64,000 nt of DNA from UBA4782 sp034430215 (GCA_034430215.1 DAOUFE010000037.1:28443-92442), one strand, 5' to 3'; positions 26,054 through 35,361 are shown, counted from the stretch's first letter. The notes: a model not told the origin generated them from the letters alone. Made by a program: numbers and translations.

Positions 26054-27118
26054 TTAATTATCTACTACTTTTTTCCCGCATGCCGGGCAGTAAAGCATAC
26101 TGGAATTAAGAGGCATGTGACAATACCAACAGCGTTTGACCTGTGAGTGCGCTGGAACAGGCTTTTGAGGATATTTTCGCCTCAGCAAGGGTGGGGTGGA
26201 AAGGATCGTCAACAGAGCAGGTATCGCTTCACATTCTGAAGAAGAAAGCGATACCTGGCAATGCCATTCTCCACCAGGCATAGATGCACCCCATACGATG
26301 AGTGATCTATCGCTCGAATGATCCAGAGCCATATGGTGTTGTCCATCTTCAATATGCACGTGAAGTCGTGCACCCCCTTCCCAACCCAACATCACCAGCG
26401 CATTTTGTTCAGACGGAATTGAAAAGGTGATTGGATCAGGTGCTGTATTTTCGATCATCATGAATGCCCGTTGTGTCACAATATCTGCACGTTCAAGGTG
26501 TTGTCTTTCTCGTGCTTGTTTTTGCAAAAATTGAGTCTGACCACTGTTTATCAAATAAGAGAAAATTCTATCTTGCTGTTCATCTTCTAACAGATCAAGA
26601 GGAAGACCCCAAAAAATCACGAACCCCTCTTCGAATGGAAAAGAAAATGCTGCCAGCAGGTTATCTTGCTCATGAACGTGAACAATGGGATTCATATCTG
26701 CTTGTTTTTGAAAAAGCAAGGCAGTTTCCCCAGCAAGACTTCGTAGTAATCCAACTCCGCCCTGGTCTACTAGCAATGGATCTTCAGCTATCAAAGAGAT
26801 TTTTTCAAATTGAATCGATTTGCTTTCCGGGAATTTGTTGGAAAATATTCCTGTGAAAAGTTCTGAAGCATCATCTACTTCAATCAGGCAACCACCCTTT
26901 TTTACAAAAGCCCGAATCTTCTCGCCAAGGCATTGGATATTCTCCGGTGAAATATCCGAAGATGGAAAAGAGATCACCAGGTTTTGATATACACACACAC
27001 TGAGATTATCAAGCAGCTCTCCCCATGGAGAAAGTTCGACTTTCAGGGTTGGAAACAAGCGGTTCAGCCGGCTGAATACCTCTGGAGGATTTGCGCTGAT
27101 GATCCATATTGGCTGCAT
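26054..27118 (-). CDS. Unknown protein, possible amidotransferase-like fold, with C-terminal zinc ribbon
   Basis: 354 residues from the ATG at 27118, which shares one base with the PP2C stop (TAATG) and has AGGA upstream. Residues ~1-190 alternate beta strands and helices (IWIISANPPEV, LVISFPSSDI, RAFVKKGGCLIEVDD, GFVIFWGLPLDLL), the pattern of class I glutamine amidotransferase-like or ThuA-like folds, but I see no catalytic Cys in a nucleophile elbow. Residues ~215-310 are beta-rich, and the C terminus is a zinc ribbon (CWYCHMPLNSSMLYCPACG), the tag shared with many proteins of this operon. Function unknown; a ligand-binding or scaffold role in the phospho-signalling complex is the simplest guess. 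Confidence 0.8.
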   Translation of the reverse strand: MQPIWIISANPPEVFSRLNRLFPTLKVELSPWGELLDNLSVCVYQNLVISFPSSDISPENIQCLGEKIRAFVKKGGCLIEVDDASELFTGIFSNKFPESKSIQFEKISLIAEDPLLVDQGGVGLLRSLAGETALLFQKQADMNPIVHVHEQDNLLAAFSFPFEEGFVIFWGLPLDLLEDEQQDRIFSYLINSGQTQFLQKQARERQHLERADIVTQRAFMMIENTAPDPITFSIPSEQNALVMLGWEGGARLHVHIEDGQHHMALDHSSDRSLIVWGASMPGGEWHCQVSLSSSECEAIPALLTILSTPPLLRRKYPQKPVPAHSQVKRCWYCHMPLNSSMLYCPACGKKVVDN

Positions 27119-27948
27119 TATTTCATCCTGCATAAGACAACACTGATGTTGTCCTCACCACCTGCAGCGTTGGCAGCCTGTATCAGGCGATCAGCCGCCT
27201 GATCCAAAATAGAGACGGATTGAATAATCGCCAGCATTTGATCGTCCCGCACCATTTCCCACAACCCATCAGAACACAACAGGAGGATATCACCCGGGTG
27301 GAACATTTCATGAAAAATATCTACTTTTATTTCATCCTTTTGACCCAAAGAACGGTAGACAACATTCCGTTGTGGGTGGGTGTAAACATCTTCCGGTTGA
27401 ATTTGCCCCGACGCCACCAAAGTTGCCACCAGCGAATGATCGTTGGTTACCTGATGTATCTCATTTTTTCGGATCAGGTAAGTCCGGCTGTCACCGATAT
27501 TTGCAATGATTGCTGTATTTCCTTTTACCATGGCTAGCGTAAGGGTTGCACCAGCATCCGCTGCTTGATCAGGTTTATGGTATGCGTAAGAGCGTACCAC
27601 CTGGTTAGCACGGATGACCGCATTGCGGACTCGTTCTTCCAAAACATTCGCAGGGAGGCGATAGGTAGGCAGAATACCATTCACCGCATTTTGAATCTCA
27701 GCTTCGGTCAACCGTACCGTATTTCGCGGGTCTGGATCAATAAAAAGATCCGCCAGCTCGCGGCGAATGGTTTCAACCGCCCAATGGCTGGCAACTTCAC
27801 CACCCATCGTACCACCCATGCCATCAGAGACAATGAATAGACCAACAGGCTCACCTTCAGATGGGTTGAAGACCTGCTGCCAGGCACGGTCTTCGTTCAT
27901 ATCTCGCACCATTCCCTTATCGGTTGCTGCAACTGCTGAAAGTTTCAT
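27118..27948 (-). CDS. PP2C-family Ser/Thr protein phosphatase
   Basis: 276 residues from ATG 27948 (AGGG 8 nt upstream; a TTG five codons earlier is less likely). A single PP2C domain fills the protein: NEDRAW, VSDGMGGTMGGE, GATLTLAMV, GDSRTYLIR, CSDGLWEMV and GGEDNISVVL, with all metal-coordinating Asp residues. It is the stand-alone phosphatase of the cluster; the other two are fused to pseudokinases. It would reverse phosphorylation by the kinases on Ser/Thr, in the manner of PppA, PstP or Stp. An insertion of ~40 residues around DLFIDPDPRNTVRLTEAEIQ follows the GGE motif. It lies 37 nt after the FHA-ABC gene and overlaps the next gene by one base. Confidence 0.95.
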   Translation of the reverse strand: MKLSAVAATDKGMVRDMNEDRAWQQVFNPSEGEPVGLFIVSDGMGGTMGGEVASHWAVETIRRELADLFIDPDPRNTVRLTEAEIQNAVNGILPTYRLPANVLEERVRNAVIRANQVVRSYAYHKPDQAADAGATLTLAMVKGNTAIIANIGDSRTYLIRKNEIHQVTNDHSLVATLVASGQIQPEDVYTHPQRNVVYRSLGQKDEIKVDIFHEMFHPGDILLLCSDGLWEMVRDDQMLAIIQSVSILDQAADRLIQAANAAGGEDNISVVLCRMK

Positions 27949-27985
27949 CTTCCATTCCCTCAAAAATTAATTGCAACAGGCCAGG

Positions 27986-30559
27986 TCACTTTTTATCCTG
28001 GGCTTTTAAAACAACCATAGACAATAAAATAGAAATAACGCCAAAACCAGCCAGCACTCCCCAGGTGAACCATAAATGATCTGATGTGCGGTCATAGTTG
28101 ATATGGAAATCCATCTTCGATTTGATCTGCTCATCGAATTCTTCGATCAGAATGCCACCCATATTATTCAAGTGATTCATATCCACAGTCGACCCAAGGG
28201 CTTCCATCGTCCATCGCGTGGGAGTGATATAAGAAATCGGTTCAGCCACCTTAGGCAGCGGGAAAAGCACACCAGAAAAGATGATCTGAATGAACAACAC
28301 TACCAGGATAACGTAAATAACTGTGTTGCTGTTTTTTACCAGAGTGGAGATCAACAATCCCATCCCAATCGCTGCTAACATGGCCAGCAGCAAAGTAATG
28401 TAGATTTCAAGGATGGCGGGCATCAGTACTCCATCATTGGGATAGCTTACTTTTAATCCCACAACGAATAATAAGGCAACACACTGGAGTAAACCAAAGC
28501 CCATCAATACTGTTGATTTGGAAAGGATGTATGGGATGATTCCAAGGTTGATCATCCTTTCACGTTCATAGACCACGCGCTCCTTGACCACCTCATATGC
28601 GGCAGCGAATAACCCCAACAAAATGGCAGAAAGGGCAAACATGAACAACAAGCGTTGTGCATCTGGTGCAATTGAATAGGAACCCTCATCCTTGATCATA
28701 TGGAAGATTTCACGTTCCGAATTTCCAATCAGATCATTCGACCCGGCAATGATCAACAGGAAGATACCAATAATTGGCATCACTGCTGAAAGAATGAAAA
28801 GGCTCATTTTGTCATTAAAGATCAAGTCAATGTATCGCCGGGTGAGGATGAAGAACTGGCGGATGTTCATAGCCAGGCTGGCATGCTTCTTATGCTTTGC
28901 ATTGGTCGATGACCCAGTTGGCTTGGGAATATCAGTCTGCCGGTTGGCAATATATTGCGTGAAATCCTGCGATTTCTTGTACCTTTCAGCGTATTGGTCT
29001 GCTTCCTTTTTGGTATCGACTTTGGCATAAATGGTGGCAAAGTCCGGCGTTTGAAAATAGGTGATCGCTTTTTGTGGAGGTCCAAAATAAACCAACTCTC
29101 CGTGCGAGAGGAAAACTACCTGATCGCAGGAATCAAGAATATTGGAAGTGGCGTGAGTGGTTACCAGAACGGTACATCCACTATCTGCCAGATTGTTCAG
29201 AGTACGCATCATCTTCTTATCCAGACCCGGATCCAAACCCGAGGTGGGTTCATCCAGGAATAAAAGGCGCGGCTCTGAAAGCATTTCAGATGCAATACTG
29301 ACACGCTTTCGCTGTCCACCACTTAACTGGCTGATCTGTACATCCTTTTGTTCGGTCATATCAACCATGTCGAGCGTATCATCAATACGGTGCTGTATTT
29401 CTTTTCGACTGGTATCGGGGGGTAACCTGAGCATGGCAGTGTATTTCAAAGCATTTTGCACTGTCAGGCTGGTATGCAAGATATCAGCCTGGGGTACATA
29501 ACCCATGTCGCGCCGGTACGCATCGTAGTGCCGATACAGGTCATCACCATTGATTAATACCCGTCCTTGAGTAGCACGACGCGAACCATTCAATGCATCC
29601 ATAAGTGTGGATTTACCAGCGCCGCTGCCACCTACGAGGGCAACAAATTCACGCGGAAGGATGGTAAGAGAGACATCTTTAAGGATGACCTTGGTGCCTT
29701 TATTGGTTTTCACCTCGCGGCGAAGACTGATGCCATCCAATCGCAAGCTGCCCGCAGATGCCACAATGGCTGCCTGACCATATACCATCTTGAATGGACC
29801 GATCTGAATGACGTCACCTACCTTCAACGAGACGCTTTTGATCCGTTTTCCATTCACATAAGTACCATTGGTTGAGCCAACATCTATCAAGTCGTGTCCG
29901 CTGGCAGTACGCACGAATTGCGCATGTTTCCAGGAAACAATGGATGCATTAAGAGGGATAGCAGATTGCGGATCACGCCCAATAGTAGCAACGGGCATGC
30001 TCGATATCATTGCCATATCAATATTAAAGGCAGTAGTGACCGCTGCTGTAACATCCTTCGTTTCAAGGTATGTCAGTGAAACCGAGTTACCGTAGATATC
30101 ACCAATACGGATGACATCACCGTTCTGCAATGGAACAGCAACCTTTGAAGGTATCTGGCGGCCTCGAAGGAACGTCCCATTCCGGCTGCCAAGGTCTTCG
30201 ATGACATACCCGCCATCGGCTGGATAGATCCTGGCATGATGTCGGGAAATATCGGGTAGACCAACAGGATTTTGTTGACTTGGTAAACCGATTTGGATAT
30301 CTGCTGTTGGGTCGCGACCAATGGCAAGAGGTTGTTGTGCCAGGATGACAGTTCTTTCCACCTGTCCTTCGCGAATGATCAGACGTGGTTGATTAGGTGC
30401 CGGTGCTTGCACAGGCGGCACATCAGAAGAGCTTGCTTTTGTTGTAGCTGGGCTAGACGCAGGTGATGGCGGTACTATCAGTTTTCCGCAAGTTGGACAG
30501 AAGCGAGCCCCTGCCCGGATGGGTGATTTACAATGAGGACATTCCATTATCTGGTTCAT
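27986..30559 (-). CDS. Zinc ribbon - FHA - FHA - ABC exporter (ATPase and ABC2 membrane domain)
   Basis: 857 residues. Zinc ribbon at ~6-27 (CPHCK...CPTCG), FHA1 (~65-160: IGRDPTAD, ISRHHARI, GSRNGTFLRG), FHA2 (~185-265: IGRDPQSA, VSWKHAQF, GSTNGTYVNG), ABC ATPase (~275-500: Walker A GGSGAGKST, signature LSGGQRKRVSIA, Walker B LLFLDEPTSGLD), then an ABC2-type membrane domain (~575-857) with six helices, as in ABCG half-transporters. Tandem FHA plus ABC exporter is the layout of mycobacterial Rv1747, whose transport activity is tuned by a Ser/Thr kinase. The exported substrate is unknown. The start overlaps the previous stop by ATGA, and a second ATG four codons in is possible. Confidence 0.94.
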   Translation of the reverse strand: MNQIMECPHCKSPIRAGARFCPTCGKLIVPPSPASSPATTKASSSDVPPVQAPAPNQPRLIIREGQVERTVILAQQPLAIGRDPTADIQIGLPSQQNPVGLPDISRHHARIYPADGGYVIEDLGSRNGTFLRGRQIPSKVAVPLQNGDVIRIGDIYGNSVSLTYLETKDVTAAVTTAFNIDMAMISSMPVATIGRDPQSAIPLNASIVSWKHAQFVRTASGHDLIDVGSTNGTYVNGKRIKSVSLKVGDVIQIGPFKMVYGQAAIVASAGSLRLDGISLRREVKTNKGTKVILKDVSLTILPREFVALVGGSGAGKSTLMDALNGSRRATQGRVLINGDDLYRHYDAYRRDMGYVPQADILHTSLTVQNALKYTAMLRLPPDTSRKEIQHRIDDTLDMVDMTEQKDVQISQLSGGQRKRVSIASEMLSEPRLLFLDEPTSGLDPGLDKKMMRTLNNLADSGCTVLVTTHATSNILDSCDQVVFLSHGELVYFGPPQKAITYFQTPDFATIYAKVDTKKEADQYAERYKKSQDFTQYIANRQTDIPKPTGSSTNAKHKKHASLAMNIRQFFILTRRYIDLIFNDKMSLFILSAVMPIIGIFLLIIAGSNDLIGNSEREIFHMIKDEGSYSIAPDAQRLLFMFALSAILLGLFAAAYEVVKERVVYERERMINLGIIPYILSKSTVLMGFGLLQCVALLFVVGLKVSYPNDGVLMPAILEIYITLLLAMLAAIGMGLLISTLVKNSNTVIYVILVVLFIQIIFSGVLFPLPKVAEPISYITPTRWTMEALGSTVDMNHLNNMGGILIEEFDEQIKSKMDFHINYDRTSDHLWFTWGVLAGFGVISILLSMVVLKAQDKK

Positions 30560-31305
30560 GGCATGTAAGTGAAAACAAGACCACCCAGACGTATTTCATC
30601 ACCAGGGTTTATGGGAATATGCTGACCTGGTTGTAAACGCACTCGATTGACATAGGTATAATTCGCACTTCCTAAATCTTCTATACATATTGTATCGCCA
30701 TCCATCACCAACCTGCAGTGCTTGCGAGAGACTCCGCGTTCAATGCCACCGTACAGGGTGGTATCGATTTCAGGGAAGATACTGCTGATGGGATCGACTC
30801 TACCAATCAAAATTTCAGTTTTTCCAGGGGGTAATGGAATAACAGTAGAAGTTCCCTGAACAACCAGAGATCCAATAATAAAAGGTCCCTGAGGTGTGGT
30901 TATGATGGATTGGGCTTGTTCAGGAGAGGTTGCTGGAACAGGTTGCTCGACCTGTGGGACGGCAGGTTGAACTGGCACAGGAGGAGTTGGGATATTGGCA
31001 ACAGGCGGAACTTCACCCTGTTGTACAGGTACAGGCGGTACAGGAGCGGAAACGGCAACAGGAGGTAACTGCACACCGCAGTCGTTACAAAATATTTCAC
31101 CTGCCACATACGGTGCACCACAATTCGGGCAAACTGCAGCCTGTGCACTTGCTGACGATTGCGACACTGCTTGAGGTGGTGCGGGCGTTGCTGGAGTTGG
31201 ACAAGGGACAGCTTGTTCCTGCTCTTTCAAGGGTGCACCACAGATATCGCAAAAGATAGCATTTTCATCAACGGCTTGGTGGCAACAAGGACAAATCACT
31301 GACAT
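30556..31305 (-). CDS. Double zinc ribbon - FHA protein
   Basis: 249 residues. Two zinc ribbons (CPCCH...CDICG at ~5-23, CPNCG...CNDCG at ~58-77) joined by Pro/Gln/Ala/Val-rich linkers, then a C-terminal FHA domain (~150-249) with EILIGRVDP, VSRKHCRL, ED.GSAN and INPGDEIRLGGL. The FHA pocket residues Arg, Ser and His are present, so phosphothreonine binding is expected. It is close in sequence and layout to the next gene upstream (31405), probably by duplication. As an adaptor it could bring phosphorylated partners to the zinc-ribbon proteins. GGAG lies 8 nt before the ATG, and the stop overlaps the start of the ABC exporter. Confidence 0.93.
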   Translation of the reverse strand: MSVICPCCHQAVDENAIFCDICGAPLKEQEQAVPCPTPATPAPPQAVSQSSASAQAAVCPNCGAPYVAGEIFCNDCGVQLPPVAVSAPVPPVPVQQGEVPPVANIPTPPVPVQPAVPQVEQPVPATSPEQAQSIITTPQGPFIIGSLVVQGTSTVIPLPPGKTEILIGRVDPISSIFPEIDTTLYGGIERGVSRKHCRLVMDGDTICIEDLGSANYTYVNRVRLQPGQHIPINPGDEIRLGGLVFTYMP

Positions 31306-31341
31306 AATTTACTCTCCACAAATAATCCCTTATAAAGCGGC

Positions 31342-31379
31342 GACGGGATTAGGCAAATAGCGAATCACCCGATCCCGTC
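31342..31379. repeat. Inverted repeat between paired FHA genes
   Basis: GACGGGAT (31342-31349) and its exact complement ATCCCGTC (31372-31379), 22 nt apart, in the 99-nt gap between two FHA genes. It may form a hairpin in the leftward transcript, but there is no U-tract. It could be a processing or attenuation element. Confidence 0.4.
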
Positions 31380-31404
31380 AAAGCGATTGACTCTTGCAGA
31401 AAGA

Positions 31405-32073
31405 CTAGCTGTAATAGACCAGCCTTAATCTGCCTAATACTAGTTCATCCCCAGCATTCAGAGGTACTTTTTGTCCGGGAATCAACTGCTGCCCACGCAG
31501 GTGAGTTTTATTAACTGCATTGAGATCTTCTACTACTAATTGGCTGCCCTGCATCGATAGCTTGCAATGTTGGCGGCTGACACCCTGGTTTAGACCGTCA
31601 TGTGGATCAAGATCCACATCTGGGAAGTTTCCGCTCACAGGATCTTCACGTCCTATTAATATCTCAGTTTTTCCCACAGGAATGGGAATACTGGCACCCG
31701 TGGCAACGACCTTAAAAGAACCTGTGACAGTATAACTGGCGGGTGCCTGCCATTGTGGTTGAACTGGTTGTGGCGGGTAGGCTTGTTCAGGAGGAACGTA
31801 TGCAGGTGGTGCTGGAGGCGTATATACCGGAGGTGCTGGTGGTTGTGGAACATAGCCCTGTTGACCAGGTGCAGCCATAAGGGATGATCCACAATTCTCA
31901 CAAAATACAGCACCTGCTACATTCCCAAAACCGCACGATGGACAGGGGATTGATCCTGCTTGAGGTACAGGCATAGGACCTGGCATCGCATTGGCTAAAT
32001 TTTGCCCACAATTATCACAAAATACTGCACCGGGGGTTGTAGGCTGACCACAAGCTGGACATACTGCACTCAT
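31405..32073 (-). CDS. Double zinc ribbon - FHA protein (paralog)
   Basis: 222 residues. Zinc ribbons at ~5-23 (CPACG...CDNCG) and ~43-61 (CPSCG...CENCG), a Pro/Tyr/Gln-rich low-complexity linker (~65-110), and an FHA domain (~125-222) with EILIGREDP, VSRQHCKL, VEDLNAVNKT and LNAGDELVLGRL. The insert GNFPDVDLDPHDGLNQG corresponds to IFPEIDTTLYGGIERG in the neighbour, showing common origin. AGGAGG lies upstream of the ATG. It follows the VWA gene by 57 nt. A role as phosphothreonine adaptor for the kinase cluster is inferred from the domain. Confidence 0.93.
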   Translation of the reverse strand: MSAVCPACGQPTTPGAVFCDNCGQNLANAMPGPMPVPQAGSIPCPSCGFGNVAGAVFCENCGSSLMAAPGQQGYVPQPPAPPVYTPPAPPAYVPPEQAYPPQPVQPQWQAPASYTVTGSFKVVATGASIPIPVGKTEILIGREDPVSGNFPDVDLDPHDGLNQGVSRQHCKLSMQGSQLVVEDLNAVNKTHLRGQQLIPGQKVPLNAGDELVLGRLRLVYYS

Positions 32074-32130
32074 GTGTTTCCTCCTCAGATAAGATCTTCT
32101 TTCGAGATGAAGTTCCCTTTTCTTCTGCTC

Positions 32131-33420
32131 CTATGGGGTGGGAGGTGGTGTGACTTCATCAGGTAAATTTTCGGTTAACCGTTTTGTTTCATAACGCAGT
32201 CGTTGTGTGGCTGCGGTATCCACTTTTCCTTGTTGTTCCAATTGGTTGGCTTGCGACAAGACATTCTGAGCCAGCTCGTCTTGACCAAGCTCGATCAAAC
32301 GGGTGGCAGTCGCTTTCAACCGTTGGGTTGCATTCGCTACTTGCCCTGCTGCCAGTTCATCCAAAGCCTGGGTTTGTAGTTTGTGTGCCACAACCCTTTC
32401 CAAAATATTCATCACGTGGGGATTCAACTGATTGGCAGCCGCAGCATCATCGGTGACTGTGACAATAACATCACTGCTCACCCGTTGCCCAGTAAGATGA
32501 TTGGCAGGGACATCGTATGTAATATCTACCTGGAACATCCGATAGACACCTGCAGGGCGTACTGGCAGCAGCACTTCCAATAACATACTTTGCCCCTTGC
32601 TATGCTCAATATCCCCAAAGAAAACCTGCACGTCTGTATCTGAGATAGATCGGGGATCAAGCGGGCTGATAAGGGGAACCACACGCCATGCTTTCTTCAC
32701 AAGCACGTTACTGGCAAGCCGCAAAGTTAATTGAGCATTGGTAACTGCAATCCCCTGCATGGATGTAAGAGTTTTTTCGAATATTGCTGTTGCTTTATCA
32801 GGCGTGTCGATGACGTACCATTCACCCCCCGATTGTTGAGCAAGTTTTTCCAGGAAAGCTGGATCCCAGTTACTTTCATCACCCACACCCATACCCATTA
32901 CATGCAAGGGAAAACCATATTGCCTTGCTTGCTCTGCTATTGCCTGGCATTGCGGTTGATCTTCCCAGGTTTGCCCATCTGTTAAAAGAAGCATACGGCT
33001 GACACGGTCTGCTGATGCACCTTTTTGCAATTCATTCAAGCCAGCCTGCATGCCGACTGACATGCGGGTACCACCGCGTTCTTGAATACCTGCAATCCTG
33101 TGTTTGATATCCTCACGGTCAGCGACTGGCTGGCAGGGTATGATAATGTCTGCCCGTTCATCGAAGATCACGATGGATAAGGTGTCGTTTGGATTCAATC
33201 GATCCACAATGAGACTGGCTGCTGTTTTTAAGTTTACCAGTTTTTCTCCTGCCATCGAGCCAGAACGATCCAATACCAGGCAAAAATTGATAGCCGCCTG
33301 TGCTGCTGGAGCCAATTCTGTAGGCATGGCTTCGATCAATAAATATGCCTGCTGCGGCGTGGGGAGACTGGCATATTGAGCTCGATTAGTATTGATGGTA
33401 ATCGCTATTTCACCACTCAT
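32131..33420 (-). CDS. VWA domain protein
   Basis: 429 residues, soluble. VWA domain from ~45 with MIDAS DRSGSMAGEK, GGTRM loop and MLLLTDGQTWED; then a beta-rich middle (~220-335) and a helical C-terminal third with NATQRLKATATRLIELGQDE, ending in an acidic/Pro tail. It is collinear with the VWA proteins at 18639 and 23760; the shared C-terminal helical module may be an interaction surface. AAGGAG lies 10 nt before the ATG. A candidate internal promoter sits in the 148-nt gap upstream, so this gene and those after it may be partly uncoupled from the first two genes of the operon. Confidence 0.92.
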   Translation of the reverse strand: MSGEIAITINTNRAQYASLPTPQQAYLLIEAMPTELAPAAQAAINFCLVLDRSGSMAGEKLVNLKTAASLIVDRLNPNDTLSIVIFDERADIIIPCQPVADREDIKHRIAGIQERGGTRMSVGMQAGLNELQKGASADRVSRMLLLTDGQTWEDQPQCQAIAEQARQYGFPLHVMGMGVGDESNWDPAFLEKLAQQSGGEWYVIDTPDKATAIFEKTLTSMQGIAVTNAQLTLRLASNVLVKKAWRVVPLISPLDPRSISDTDVQVFFGDIEHSKGQSMLLEVLLPVRPAGVYRMFQVDITYDVPANHLTGQRVSSDVIVTVTDDAAAANQLNPHVMNILERVVAHKLQTQALDELAAGQVANATQRLKATATRLIELGQDELAQNVLSQANQLEQQGKVDTAATQRLRYETKRLTENLPDEVTPPPTP

Positions 33421-33481
33421 GATGATTCTTCTCCTTTTTTGAAGAATGCCTCAAAGGATAGCGCTACAAATATTTTATCTA

Positions 33482-33510
33482 ATTATGACCTTATGCCCTG
33501 CACAATGCAA
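33482..33510 (-). promoter_or_regulatory. Candidate internal promoter before VWA gene
   Basis: Minus strand TTGCAT (33505-33510), 17-nt spacer, CATAAT (33482-33487), about 60 nt before the VWA start. It lies beyond the stop of the preceding PP2C gene, after a hairpin (33526-33560). Confidence 0.4.
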
Positions 33511-33525
33511 GCATTATTCATTTGT

Positions 33526-33560
33526 GTCTGAACTTCCAACCTGCTTAATAATGTTCAGAC
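33526..33560. repeat. Hairpin downstream of PP2C gene
   Basis: GTCTGAAC (33526-33533) and GTTCAGAC (33553-33560), exact complements with a 19-nt loop, just after the PP2C stop. There is no U-tract. It may be a weak terminator or an mRNA stabiliser before the internal promoter. Confidence 0.4.
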
Positions 33561-33568
33561 TTTACTGC

Positions 33569-35335
33569 CTATCCAACCTGTGCGGCTTCAATAATGATAA
33601 CAGTAATATTGTCATCACCGCCTGCTGCATTAGCAGCCGCTATCAATTTTTCACAGGCTGCCTGTGGGCTGACGCTTTCCTGCACAAGTTTGTATATATA
33701 ATCGTCTTCAACCATTTCCCACAATCCGTCAGAGCATAGCAATACTTTATCCCCGGGTTCGAGGGTGATCATATTTACATCAACTTCGACCATGCTCTTA
33801 TCGCCAATGGTACGGTAAATGACATTACGTTGTGGGTGAATTCGGGCATCTTCTCGCCGGATTTGACCAGTTGCGATCAGTCGTTCTATCAGTGAATGAT
33901 CTGTCGTGATGCGCCGGATTCCCTGCCGGTCAATGACATATCCTCGGCTGTCACCCACATGGGCGTAGAATACTTTCAACCCATCCACTACCGCCATCAC
34001 CAGCGTGGAACCCATATCAGTTCCTGCTGCTTTACGAAGATCATAAACCGATTTATTGGCGCCATTTACTGCATCTTTCAGCCACTCGGTCCAATCCATT
34101 CCACCAGTACGGGCTTTGGTAGATGCCAGGTCAGCAGGAGCACGCTGTGCAAAATAATTAACAATGGTGCCGCTGGCTACTTCACCAGCTGAATGTCCTC
34201 CCATGCCATCTGCCACAACAAATACGCCTAGAGGCTGCGGATGGGATTGGACGGATCGCGTGGTAGCTACAGTGAACATGGAATCTTCATTCAAGTTACG
34301 CACCATTCCAACATTCGTGAGCTTGCCAATATGAAGATCAATGGGAATGGCTGTCAATGCATCATTGACGATTGCTTCCAGGGTATTCGCCAACTCTTTT
34401 CCACTTCTAAAACCTTGCGGACCAAATGCCTGTTTTACCATAGCATTAATGGAGTCAGGGAGATTTGGATCAGGTTCAATAGTGGTCTTCCCGGTCAGCC
34501 ATTGATAAAGCAAGAAAACCAATCCTTTTAAATCATTCAACCTTCCCTGTTCAAGGGAATCATTATCAAGGATGAAAGAATTCTGGAAATTTGCCCATAC
34601 CAATCGGTCACCGCTAAAGCCAATGAAAGCTGGATCGATCTGTCCATTAAAGGTAACGTGATTGCGATATAGATAATCAATGGCACGAGCCAATCCAATC
34701 ACCCAACGTAACGCCTGATTCTGCTCCATAGGTTGTGGAATGGTATCGACAGGTGGGGTCACAACACAATAACGAGGTACCCCACCAATAGTTTCGTTGA
34801 AAGCAGCCAGAGGCGCACGAATGTTGGCATGTACTAAACCCATCTCTGCTATCTGCACAATGTTGGCTGATAATGGCTGCGTGCTTTCGCATAGCTGCAG
34901 GTCAATTGCAACGGCTTCCATCTGTGTGCCACATGAGCTACAGAATTGATCAGGCTCAACCCCTTCTTCCCATTTGGAATGTACTGCCCCACAACTGGGA
35001 CACTTGCGGATCATATATTTCTGATCCACGCCAATTTCTCTTACCTGGTAGCAAAATTGAGCCTGATTGTCGCTGAAAAGCAGCCGCATGTTGACAAATC
35101 GATCACCAAAAATTGCGCCATCTGGTCTGGGTTCCAGAACAGGAAGAGGAGGAAGGGGGCGGGTACCATGCCGTGTAGGATCGACTGCAGCTTCGGGAAG
35201 TGGAATGGTTGCAGCAGGGATCTTATCCAATCGTTTGGTTGGTCTGGCTTGCGGTTCTTCCAATTTTGTGCCACATTTGGTGCAAAATTTTGCACCTTCA
35301 TTGTTCACATGTTTACATTTTGGGCATTCACTCAT
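33569..35335 (-). CDS. Zinc ribbon - pseudokinase - PP2C phosphatase fusion
   Basis: 588 residues. Zinc ribbon at ~4-22 (CPKCK...CTKCG), linker, then a degenerate kinase-like region (~75-330) with an inserted zinc site (CPSCG...CSSCG, ~115-137). The HRD position is replaced around VTFNGQIDPAFIGF and the DFG position reads WANFQN, so catalysis is not expected. PP2C domain from ~340 with LNEDSMF, VADGMGGHSAGE, GDSRGYVID, CSDGLWEMV and GGDDNITVI, metal ligands intact. It shares its domain order with the protein at 19936 but is quite diverged, so the fusion is old. AGGAGT precedes the ATG. Second gene of the operon, 26 nt after the FHA membrane protein. Confidence 0.92.
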   Translation of the reverse strand: MSECPKCKHVNNEGAKFCTKCGTKLEEPQARPTKRLDKIPAATIPLPEAAVDPTRHGTRPLPPLPVLEPRPDGAIFGDRFVNMRLLFSDNQAQFCYQVREIGVDQKYMIRKCPSCGAVHSKWEEGVEPDQFCSSCGTQMEAVAIDLQLCESTQPLSANIVQIAEMGLVHANIRAPLAAFNETIGGVPRYCVVTPPVDTIPQPMEQNQALRWVIGLARAIDYLYRNHVTFNGQIDPAFIGFSGDRLVWANFQNSFILDNDSLEQGRLNDLKGLVFLLYQWLTGKTTIEPDPNLPDSINAMVKQAFGPQGFRSGKELANTLEAIVNDALTAIPIDLHIGKLTNVGMVRNLNEDSMFTVATTRSVQSHPQPLGVFVVADGMGGHSAGEVASGTIVNYFAQRAPADLASTKARTGGMDWTEWLKDAVNGANKSVYDLRKAAGTDMGSTLVMAVVDGLKVFYAHVGDSRGYVIDRQGIRRITTDHSLIERLIATGQIRREDARIHPQRNVIYRTIGDKSMVEVDVNMITLEPGDKVLLCSDGLWEMVEDDYIYKLVQESVSPQAACEKLIAAANAAGGDDNITVIIIEAAQVG

Positions 35336-35361
35336 GTCATACTCCTGTAGAAGGTGCAGCC

